A stretch of DNA of 7,515 nt, taken from UBA1563 sp041667115. Lineage in GTDB: Bacteria > Bacteroidota > Ignavibacteria > Ignavibacteriales > Ignavibacteriaceae. The notes beneath the pieces were generated by a model. The model had not been told where the DNA came from and searched no databases. It was given only the letters and a program-made list of their open reading frames with translations. The stretch lies in the NCBI GenBank assembly GCA_041667115.1, contig JBAYFO010000096.1, positions 1-7,515 on the forward strand, given 5' to 3'. Below, piece after piece: positions 1 through 6,506 of this stretch. A program made the translations under genes and the position numbers. Position 1 is the first letter of the stretch. Each line of letters begins with the position of its first letter.

Positions 1-358
1 GGAGTTGAATTACTTCAACCCTCGATCGGTCTACCCGAAAGTTAATCAAAGCGAGCAGCCTCGTCCCGCCGGGGCGGGAAACTTTCCTATTTGACCTTTC
101 TCCAAGTGGGGTTTGCCTTGATGGCTTCCGACAAGTCGGGAGTCACTTCCAATTCAGGAACCTCTAAAATTACTTTTAGAGCGGTAGGCTCTTACCCTGC
201 CATTTCACCCTTACTCCGATTTACATCGGGGCGGTATTTTTTCTGTGGTACTTGCCGTCATCAAAAAGATGATGCCCGGATGTTATCCGGCACTTTGCTC
301 TGAGGAGTTCGGACTTTCCTCCCCCCCGCTTAATGCGGAGAAGCAATTGCCCGACTTG
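1..358 (-). ncRNA. rnpB: RNase P RNA, bacterial A-type (3' end beyond window)
   Basis: This is the catalytic RNA of RNase P, which removes 5' leaders from pre-tRNAs with the small protein RnpA. On the minus strand the conserved segments come in the right order. The CR-I block GAGGAAAGTCCGAAC is near 308-322. An ACAG-plus-A-run element leading into TACCGCC is near 232-247. The block AGGGTGAAATGGCAGGGTAA, followed by GAGCCTACCG, is near 182-211. GGTCAAATAGGAAAG is near 83-97, then GAGGCTGCTCG near 53-63 and CGGGTAGACCGATCGAGG near 21-38. These match the CR and P4/P10-P15 regions of A-type RNAs such as that of E. coli. The expected last part (AGATGAATG, then ACAGAACCCGGCTTA) is missing because the window begins first, so roughly the last 50-80 bases lie outside. 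The 5' end is estimated from the stem beginning AGTCGGGCAATTGC. A 70-codon open frame on the plus strand here is spurious. Confidence 0.96.
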
Positions 359-364
359 ATCGTT

Positions 365-370
365 GTATTA
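365..370 (-). promoter_or_regulatory. possible -10 element of rnpB
   Basis: Read on the minus strand, TAATAC lies about seven bases before the estimated RNase P RNA 5' end, the right place for a -10 element. No good -35 is seen at 17 bases: the nearest candidate, TTTACA at 394-399, is 23 bases away. TTGACA at 372-377 is too close to the RNA start to serve. Weak call based on position. Confidence 0.3.
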
Positions 371-502
371 ATGTCAATCTTCTTACCTTTTATTGTAAAA
401 TAATTTTTTTCGTGGGAGTAATATAATCAATGAAGACGGATTTTATTTGACGGATCTGTCCAAATTTAAGATTTTGAAAATTATCTTCATTTATAATGGA
501 AG

Positions 503-516
503 AAGTATCCATACTT
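503..516. repeat. operator-like dyad overlapping the -7 candidate
   Basis: AAGTAT and ATACTT are perfect inverted 6-base arms around a CC centre. The symmetry runs two further bases each way if a G-T pair is allowed. A two-base loop is too tight for a good RNA hairpin, so a protein-binding dyad is more natural than a terminator. No regulator gene is adjacent. Confidence 0.3.
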
Positions 517-519
517 TTG
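512..519 (+). promoter_or_regulatory. candidate Bacteroidota-type -7 element for the hydrolase gene
   Basis: TACTTTTG fits the Bacteroidota -7 consensus TAnnTTTG exactly. The -33 side is poor: TTTA at 490-493, 18 bases upstream, stands in for TTTG. Initiation would fall near 525, leaving a leader of about 75 bases. The element overlaps a short dyad (503-516), which would suit repressor control. An 8-base degenerate motif in AT-rich DNA can arise by chance. Confidence 0.33.
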
Positions 520-599
520 AAGGTTTTGTTGAGGTACTAATAAATTTCTGCTTATTTTTTTATATGTTTAGAGCGTTCAATTAACTTTTCAAGAAAATT

Positions 600-1544
600 A
601 TGTCAAAAGTGATAATAGGCATACATGGACTTGGTAACAAGCCTCCAAAAAATCTTCTGAAAGATTGGTGGGAAAAGAGTATTCACGAAGGGTTGGATAA
701 ACTTAATCTGCCCAAGCAAAAATTTGATTTTGAACTTGTCTATTGGGCTGATATTCTCAATAAAAATCCGATTCTTTCGGATACGACCGACAATAAAAAT
801 TCTCAATTCTTGAAAGAAAAATATTTTCCCGAACAAAACATTAGCTCAACTGAACTTACGGGACTTAGAAAAAAAGCAGCCGAATATTTTGAGAAGTATT
901 ATGAAAAAATCATAGTTGATGAAGTAATGTCTTTGGAGCATCCGGCGTTAACAAATTTTTTTATCAGGTATAATGTAAAAGAACTTGAAGTTTATTATTC
1001 ACATGCCGACTTTTATTATCAGGGGGAAAAGAGACTAATAAAGGATGTTATGATAGAACGGTTGACTGATATTTTGAAAAAGCACAAGTATAAACAAATC
1101 ATGCTTGTTGCTCACTCAATGGGTTCTATGATCTCGCATGACGCTTTGATGGATAAATCAGACGGCATTTCTATTGACACACTTGTAACTCTCGGCTCCC
1201 CACTCGGGCAGAAATATATTATCAACAAAATCGAATCCGAGCATAAAAACAATTCTCACAACAGATTAAAAGTGCCTGAGTGTATCAGTAGAAATTGGTA
1301 TAACTTTAGTGATAAGGAAGATCAGATTGCCCTAGCACATTCACTTGCCGAAATTTACACGTGTAATGCAAAAGGTGTGAAAATAATCGACAAATTAGTA
1401 GAGAATAGTTATTCGAATGCAGAAGACAGAAATCCACATAAATCGTTCGGATATTTGAGAACTAATGAATTTGCAGAAGTCATCCACGAATTTCTTTCTC
1501 CCAAGAAACGAACAGTTTTTTCTTTTCTAAAAAAAATATTGTAA
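600..1544 (+). CDS. putative alpha/beta-fold serine hydrolase (lipase/esterase-like)
   Basis: The 314-residue product looks like a cytoplasmic alpha/beta hydrolase; no signal peptide or membrane helix is evident. The N-terminus has a hydrophobic first strand followed by an oxyanion-type HGLG (residues 9-12). The nucleophile elbow is LVAHSMGS, with Ser173 as likely nucleophile; it is AxSxG rather than the usual GxSxG. The next strand is LVTLGSPLG (195-203), typical of lipase-like and PGAP1/DUF676-like proteins. NFSDKEDQIA (235-244) supplies a candidate acid, Asp238 or Asp241, and NPHKSFGYL (278-286) the candidate His280. The poorly conserved stretch around 50-130 probably forms a lid or cap. 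The substrate is unknown; an ester or lipid is only a family-level guess. Codon 600 is the first ATG in frame, with no clear Shine-Dalgarno, as is common in this group. It is flanked by rnpB on the opposite strand and by dnaE 191 bases downstream, so it appears monocistronic. The fold is fairly sure, the function is not. Confidence 0.82.
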   Translation: MSKVIIGIHGLGNKPPKNLLKDWWEKSIHEGLDKLNLPKQKFDFELVYWADILNKNPILSDTTDNKNSQFLKEKYFPEQNISSTELTGLRKKAAEYFEKYYEKIIVDEVMSLEHPALTNFFIRYNVKELEVYYSHADFYYQGEKRLIKDVMIERLTDILKKHKYKQIMLVAHSMGSMISHDALMDKSDGISIDTLVTLGSPLGQKYIINKIESEHKNNSHNRLKVPECISRNWYNFSDKEDQIALAHSLAEIYTCNAKGVKIIDKLVENSYSNAEDRNPHKSFGYLRTNEFAEVIHEFLSPKKRTVFSFLKKIL

Positions 1545-1571
1545 TAAATTTTGATAAAAATAGTTTTCACC

Positions 1572-1597
1572 TTCAATATTAGAGTTTTTCTATTGAA
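1572..1597 (+). terminator. weak hairpin after the hydrolase gene
   Basis: TTCAATA (1572-1578) and TATTGAA (1591-1597) form a perfect 7-base stem with a 12-base loop, starting 28 bases after the hydrolase stop codon. The stem has one G-C pair, and the T run at 1619-1623 is not directly adjacent, so this is a poor intrinsic terminator. The rest of the 191-base spacer holds A/T runs and no gene. Confidence 0.22.
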
Positions 1598-1683
1598 AGC
1601 TTTAGTCATTGTTTAGATTTTTTAAAGTTCCCGCCGTTAAAAAAAATAAAAAAAATTACAACTGTTTTTTAAACAAACTTTTT

Positions 1684-1689
1684 TATAAT
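1684..1689 (+). promoter_or_regulatory. dnaE: possible -10 element upstream of dnaE
   Basis: A perfect TATAAT lies 46 bases before the dnaE start. No matching -35 is found at normal spacing: TGTTTT at 1663-1668 is 15 bases away, and TTACAA at 1656-1661 is 22. The surroundings are rich in A and T runs, so a chance TATAAT is quite possible. No TAnnTTTG element was found in this spacer. Confidence 0.3.
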
Positions 1690-1735
1690 TTATTTCCGAA
1701 AAGAAACTCCCTTTTACACTTACACAAAAAATAAA

Positions 1736-4700
1736 ATGTCCGAATTCATCCATTTACATAATCACACGCATTACAGCTTGCAAGATGGAGCCTGTACGGT
1801 TGATAGCTTATTAAAAGCGGCGAAGAAACATGGGATGCATGCCGTAGCTTTAACCGATCATGGTGTTTTATATGGAATACCGGAATTTTACCGCAAGGCG
1901 AAAAAAGAGGGAATCAAACCGATAATCGGGATGGAAGCCTATGTTGTTGTTGACAGCTCTCGGTTTGAGAAAAAACAGATTGATGAATCAACCGGGAAAA
2001 AGAAAAAACCGTACAATCATCTTATTCTCCTTGCAAAAAATATGGTGGGATATAAAAATTTAGTAAAACTTTCGTCGCTCGGATTTTCGGAAGGATTTTA
2101 TTACCGCCCCCGTATTGACATGGAATTGCTGGAAAAATATCATGAAGGATTGATATGCACTTCTGCTTGTGTTGGTGGTGTCGTGGCTTCTTCTTTGGCA
2201 AATAATGATTATAAAAAAGCAAAAGAAGTCGCAATAAAATTTAAAGAAATATTCGGTGATGATTTTTATCTTGAAGTTCAGGATCATAAAATTGATAAAG
2301 AACTTATCGTGCTTGAACAGATGCCGAAACTTGCAAAAGAGTTATCAATTAAATTAGTTGCAACGAATGATTGCCACTATATTAATAAAGAAGATTCGGT
2401 AGCGCACAATATTTTGTTGATGCTTTCTGATAAATCCGGCACCGCCGATTATAAAAGTCTTCGTTACGGAACAGACGAGATCTATTTCAAATCGCAGGAA
2501 GAGATGAAAGAACTTTTCAAACATCTCCCGGATGCAATTGAAAACACTCTTGAAATAGCAGAAAAAACAAATTTAGTTTTTGATTACGATCAACAGCATT
2601 TTCCCGTCTTTCCAATTCCGGAAGATTCTCCCGCAAAAAATTTAGATGATTACCTGGATATCCTCGCTCTTGAAGGATTGCACAAACGTTTTAAAGAGAT
2701 CACTCCTGAAATTAAACAGCGTTTTGACTTTGAACTATCGGTTATTAAATCGATGGGTTTTCCGGGTTACTTTTTGGTTGTGCAAGATTTTATTAACGCC
2801 GCAAAAAGAGAAAGCATTCCTGTTGGTCCAGGCAGAGGAAGCGCCGCCGGAAGTTTGATAGCTTATGCGCTTGGTATCACCAACATTGATCCGTTGAAGT
2901 ATGATTTGCTGTTTGAAAGATTTTTAAATCCGGAACGAAATTCAATGCCCGATATTGACGTTGATCTCGCCGATGACCAGCGCGGCGACGTTATCGATTA
3001 TGTGAAAAAACAGTACGGCGCGGAATGCGTTAGTCAAATTATTACATTTAATCGTCTTTCCTCTAAAGCTGTATTAAAAGATGTTGCGCGGGTGCTTGGC
3101 ATTCCAATCGCGACAATTAACGGTATTACTAAACTCATTCCAAGTAAATTTGGAAAAGTTTATACTATTGAACAATCTCTGAAAGATGTGCCCGAATTAA
3201 AATGGGTGAAAGATTCCAAGGAAGAATCAATTCAAAGTTTAATCAAGTATGCTAAAGTTTTGGAAGGGATGAATCGCAATGCCTCCAAGCATGCATCGGG
3301 TGTTGTTATTGCTCCGGGAGCTGTAAGTGATTTTGTTCCACTTTCTTCTTATAATGCGCAAGAGGAATTGGTAACACAATTCAACATGAAAGAGTTGGAA
3401 GATAACGGTCTGCTTAAAATGGACTTTCTCGGACTTCGAACGCTGACCATCATAAAAGATACGCTCAAGCTGATTAAAAAAAATCACAACATTGAGTTGG
3501 ACATTGATGATATTCCGCTTGACGATGAATCGACGTATCAATTATTTTCCAAAGGACAAACAACCGGCGTGTTTCAGTTTGAATCTCCCCCGATGCGCGA
3601 ATATCTAAAAAAATTGAAACCGCATTCCATTTTAGATTTAACGGCGATGAACGCTCTTTACCGCCCCGGTCCGATGGAATTTATCGATGACTTTATTGAT
3701 AGAAAATATGGCAGAAAAAAAATAGAATATAAGCATCCGATTCTTGAATCAATTTTAAAAGAAACGAACGGCATTATTGTTTACCAGGAACAAGTTATGC
3801 AGCTTGCAAATAAAGTTGCTGGAATGAGTCTTGCTCAAGCTGATATTCTCCGCCGTGCGATGGGTAAAAAAGATTTAGCTGCAATGAAGCAGCAGAAAGC
3901 CGTTTTTGTAGAAGGCGCGAAGAAAAATAATGTTAGTGAAAAAATTGCGACTGAAATTTTTGATGACATTGACAAGTTTGCTAATTACGGATTTAATAAA
4001 AGCCATGCGGTGGCGTACTCTGTGGTTGCCTACCAAACGGCGTATTTAAAAGTTCATTACACACCTGAATTTCTTGCAGCAAACTTAACGAACGAGTTCG
4101 GCGACAAAAATAAAGTCACAAATTTTTTAGAAGATTGCAGGAAGTTGAAAATAGATGTACTTCCTCCGAACATAAATAAACCATCAAAATTCTTTGATGT
4201 AGAAAAAGGAAAGATCCGCTTCGGATTTTCGGCTATTAAAAATGTCGGCGTAAATGCGGTGGAATCAATCATCAAATCAAAAGAAAAACTCGGAAGAAAT
4301 TTCAAGTCGCTTTTCGATTTCTGCATGGTCAATGATTCGCGGATTGTAAATAAAAGAGTCTTAGAAGGATTAATTCTTGTCGGCGCTTTCGATACGTTGA
4401 ATAAAAACCGGGCACAACTTTATGCTGCGGTTGAACCGACCCTTGCCTATACCTCAAAAGCGGCATCATTAAAATCAAAAAGTTTTAACAGCCTTTTCAG
4501 TACCGATGAAGATGATCACAATCTTCCGGAACCTGAACTGCCGGTTGTTGAGGATTGGAGTGAGAATGAAAAACTTGCCCGCGAAAGGGAAGTAATCGGA
4601 TTTTATGTTACCGGTCATCCGTTAAGAAAATATGAAGTCGAGTACCGTTCATTCGCTACGATTAAATTAGGTGAAACCGAAGAAATTGGAAAGATCAACA

Positions 4701-5197
4701 CTATAAAAGCATGCGGGATAATCACCGAACTTACTACAAAAATAGATAAGCGCGGCGGCACTATGGCATTCTTTACACTGGATGATTTTACCGGTTCGTG
4801 TGAATGTTTAATGTTTTCTTCAACGTATGAAAAGTATGGAAAGTTTCTTAAACCGGAAGCAGCAGTGCTTTTAATCGGTAGACCTGAAAGCAGCGGAGAC
4901 GCTATTAAACTTCATATTGAAGAAGTTATTCCGATTGAACAAACAAGAGAAATGTTAACGAAACAAGTAAAAATTGTTGTTGAAGAAAATGGAAATACGG
5001 AAACCAAATTAGAAGAGTTAAAAAATATTTTTCAAAAATATCCCGGCAAAGTTCAAGTGTTGTTGGAAATCAATTCAACAATGTACGGGACTAAGATATT
5101 TAGATTATCGACTTTTCAGGTAAAAATAACCGAAAAATTTATCAAGGAAATTCATAAGTTATTCGGGGAAGAATCTCTTTATTTCTTACCGAAATAA
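1736..5197 (+). CDS. dnaE: DNA polymerase III alpha subunit
   Basis: This is the replicative polymerase of the chromosome, a C-family enzyme acting with the beta clamp and the tau-containing loader. At 1153 residues it is close to the 1160 of E. coli DnaE, with no intein or split. Residues 1-290 are the PHP domain. The palm holds GPGRGSAAGS (364-373) and the catalytic aspartates D406 and D408 in MPDIDVD plus D563 in KMDFLGLRTL, matching E. coli D401, D403 and D555. The fingers include LYRPGPME (641-648), YQEQVMQ (683-689), RRAMGKK (706-712) and YGFNKSHA (751-758). A helix-hairpin-helix region lies near 826-850, a clamp-binding-like FNSLF at 917-921 and an OB domain at about 985-1060. All nine PHP metal ligands known from Thermus-type enzymes seem present. 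The start gives the N-terminus expected for the family; no clear Shine-Dalgarno precedes it. A separate proofreading subunit, if any, is not in this window. Confidence 0.98.
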   Translation: MSEFIHLHNHTHYSLQDGACTVDSLLKAAKKHGMHAVALTDHGVLYGIPEFYRKAKKEGIKPIIGMEAYVVVDSSRFEKKQIDESTGKKKKPYNHLILLAKNMVGYKNLVKLSSLGFSEGFYYRPRIDMELLEKYHEGLICTSACVGGVVASSLANNDYKKAKEVAIKFKEIFGDDFYLEVQDHKIDKELIVLEQMPKLAKELSIKLVATNDCHYINKEDSVAHNILLMLSDKSGTADYKSLRYGTDEIYFKSQEEMKELFKHLPDAIENTLEIAEKTNLVFDYDQQHFPVFPIPEDSPAKNLDDYLDILALEGLHKRFKEITPEIKQRFDFELSVIKSMGFPGYFLVVQDFINAAKRESIPVGPGRGSAAGSLIAYALGITNIDPLKYDLLFERFLNPERNSMPDIDVDLADDQRGDVIDYVKKQYGAECVSQIITFNRLSSKAVLKDVARVLGIPIATINGITKLIPSKFGKVYTIEQSLKDVPELKWVKDSKEESIQSLIKYAKVLEGMNRNASKHASGVVIAPGAVSDFVPLSSYNAQEELVTQFNMKELEDNGLLKMDFLGLRTLTIIKDTLKLIKKNHNIELDIDDIPLDDESTYQLFSKGQTTGVFQFESPPMREYLKKLKPHSILDLTAMNALYRPGPMEFIDDFIDRKYGRKKIEYKHPILESILKETNGIIVYQEQVMQLANKVAGMSLAQADILRRAMGKKDLAAMKQQKAVFVEGAKKNNVSEKIATEIFDDIDKFANYGFNKSHAVAYSVVAYQTAYLKVHYTPEFLAANLTNEFGDKNKVTNFLEDCRKLKIDVLPPNINKPSKFFDVEKGKIRFGFSAIKNVGVNAVESIIKSKEKLGRNFKSLFDFCMVNDSRIVNKRVLEGLILVGAFDTLNKNRAQLYAAVEPTLAYTSKAASLKSKSFNSLFSTDEDDHNLPEPELPVVEDWSENEKLAREREVIGFYVTGHPLRKYEVEYRSFATIKLGETEEIGKINTIKACGIITELTTKIDKRGGTMAFFTLDDFTGSCECLMFSSTYEKYGKFLKPEAAVLLIGRPESSGDAIKLHIEEVIPIEQTREMLTKQVKIVVEENGNTETKLEELKNIFQKYPGKVQVLLEINSTMYGTKIFRLSTFQVKITEKFIKEIHKLFGEESLYFLPK

Positions 5198-5210
5198 AGA
5201 AGGTACAAAG

Positions 5211-5243
5211 TTGCTATCTATTTTTTATTTTTTCTTATATTTG
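5211..5243 (+). promoter_or_regulatory. Bacteroidota-type promoter of the enoyl reductase-trxA pair
   Basis: TATATTTG (5236-5243) matches the -7 consensus TAnnTTTG exactly. TTG at 5211-5213 lies 22 bases upstream as a -33 element, slightly longer than typical. Initiation would fall near 5249, giving a leader of about 34 bases with AAGAGAG (5272-5278) as a weak ribosome-binding site. It lies in the 85-base gap after dnaE, implying that this pair can be transcribed separately from dnaE. No obvious terminator hairpin separates dnaE from it. Confidence 0.6.
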
Positions 5244-5282
5244 AACCGTAAGATAGTCCTAACACAAAATTAAGAGAGCTAC

Positions 5283-6134
5283 ATGAGTAAAGTAAATAAC
5301 GATAAATATTGGGCGGTTATTTTGGGGTCTTCATCCGGGTTTGGAGAAGCCGCCGCGTTGCAACTAGCAAAAGATGGTTATAATATTATCGGGGTGCATC
5401 TTGATAGACAAGCCACGATGCCGAATGTCGAGAGAATTATTGAGAAAATAAAATCGTATAATGTTGAGCATGTATTTTATAACGTAAATGCTGCCGATGA
5501 AGAAAAGCGGAAAGAAATAATTGAAGACCTCTTAAAACGAACCGGCGGGAAACCACAAGTAAAAGTAGTTATGCATTCACTTGCCTTCGGTACTTTAAAA
5601 CCATTCGTGCCAAAAGAAGGCGAACAACAAATCACTAAAGCCCAAATTGAAATGACAATAGATGTTATGGCTAATTCGTTAGTTTATTGGGTGCAGGATT
5701 TAGTAAGCAACGGATTACTAATCAAGCAAGCTAGAATTTTTGCAATGACGAGTTCAGGCGGGCACTCTGCAATTCCATATTATGGTGCGGTGTCTGCTGC
5801 AAAGGCGGCTTTAGAATCTCACTGCCGCCAGCTTGCTGTTGAACTTGGACCAATGGAAGTAGCAGTGAACGCTATTATGGCAGGAGTAACCGATACCCCT
5901 GCGCTAAGAAAGATTCCGGGAAATATTCCGATGATTGAAGTTGCCAGAAGAAAAAATCCTCGGGGGAAATTAACAACCCCGGATCAAGTAGCTAAAATTA
6001 TCGCGCTCTTTTGTAAAGATGGTGGTGAATGGATCTCCGGCGGCATTATTCATGCAGACGGCGGAGAAGATGCTGTTAGCTTTGTAGGACAAGGTGAACC
6101 TGAAAATGATTCTCTAAAAAATTATTCAATTTAA
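5283..6134 (+). CDS. enoyl-ACP reductase-like SDR (FabL/FabI-like)
   Basis: This 283-residue short-chain dehydrogenase/reductase probably performs the last step of type II fatty-acid elongation, reducing enoyl-ACP with NAD(P)H in the cytoplasm. The Rossmann motif GSSSGFG (15-21) is the classical GxxxGxG, followed by HSLAFG (98-103), which resembles the HSIAFA-type segment of FabI. The catalytic spacing is decisive: Tyr167 and Lys174 are separated by six residues (Y-x6-K), as in enoyl-ACP reductases, instead of the YxxxK of most SDRs. The C-terminal half, including QLAVELGP (183-190), VNAIMAGVTDTPAL (195-208) and HADGGEDA (257-264), resembles B. subtilis FabL more than FabI. It is longer than FabL (about 250), with an extra 100-125 segment and a polar tail after 265. 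It lies 14 bases before trxA. A specialised SDR outside bulk fatty-acid synthesis remains possible. The SDR class is certain, the substrate probable. Confidence 0.85.
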   Translation: MSKVNNDKYWAVILGSSSGFGEAAALQLAKDGYNIIGVHLDRQATMPNVERIIEKIKSYNVEHVFYNVNAADEEKRKEIIEDLLKRTGGKPQVKVVMHSLAFGTLKPFVPKEGEQQITKAQIEMTIDVMANSLVYWVQDLVSNGLLIKQARIFAMTSSGGHSAIPYYGAVSAAKAALESHCRQLAVELGPMEVAVNAIMAGVTDTPALRKIPGNIPMIEVARRKNPRGKLTTPDQVAKIIALFCKDGGEWISGGIIHADGGEDAVSFVGQGEPENDSLKNYSI

Positions 6135-6148
6135 ATTAAAGGAAAAGT

Positions 6149-6469
6149 ATGAAACCATTAGAATTTACCGATAGCAATTTTTCTGCTGAAGTATTGAAAT
6201 CAGACAAACCGGTACTTATTGACTTTTGGGCTGCATGGTGCGGGCCTTGCAGAATGATTGCCCCCATTGTTGAAGAGCTTGCTAACGAATATGACGGAAA
6301 ATTTAAAGTAGGTAAATTAGATGTTGACAACAATCCTCAGGTAGCTACTCAATTTGGAATTCGAAGCATTCCAACTTTATTAATTATTAAAAACGGAAAA
6401 GTTGTCGATTCAATTATAGGCGCTGTTCCTAAAGCGCACTTTGTTCAAAAGCTAAATGCAAATCTTTAG
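6149..6469 (+). CDS. trxA: thioredoxin
   Basis: This is a complete 106-residue cytoplasmic thioredoxin, close to the 109 of E. coli TrxA, that reduces protein disulfides and is recycled by thioredoxin reductase. The active site is WCGPC, with Cys31 and Cys34. The buried acid Asp25 (LIDFWAAWC), Lys56 (VGKLDVD), cis-Pro75 (RSIPT) and Gly91 are all in family positions. There is no signal peptide. AAAGGA (6138-6143) lies five bases before the ATG as a fair ribosome-binding site, and the gene begins 14 bases after the enoyl reductase stop, so co-transcription is likely. No terminator hairpin is evident after its stop; the following DNA contains the decayed serA end. Confidence 0.97.
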   Translation: MKPLEFTDSNFSAEVLKSDKPVLIDFWAAWCGPCRMIAPIVEELANEYDGKFKVGKLDVDNNPQVATQFGIRSIPTLLIIKNGKVVDSIIGAVPKAHFVQKLNANL

Positions 6470-6506
6470 TTTGCATAGAATTATTTGCTAGAATGCTCTT
6501 CTTCTT

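Noticed and set aside
91..303. 70-codon open frame on the plus strand
   Set aside because: It lies antisense within the RNase P RNA; its openness follows from the RNA sequence and the peptide has no family features.
372..377. TTGACA on the minus strand as the rnpB -35
   Set aside because: A -10 at normal spacing would fall inside the RNase P RNA.
445..465. Inverted repeat ATTTGAC / GTCCAAAT as hairpin or operator
   Set aside because: It needs a bulged base, has short arms and lies at no clear promoter or terminator position.
603..836. Minus-strand ORF inside the hydrolase gene, and similar ones at 1409-1609, 2022-2287, 3239-3541, 4057-4332 and 6136-6333
   Set aside because: All are shadows of well-supported plus-strand genes.
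1736..5197. Possible intein or split site in dnaE
   Set aside because: The protein runs continuously through all catalytic motifs at normal family length, with no insertion.
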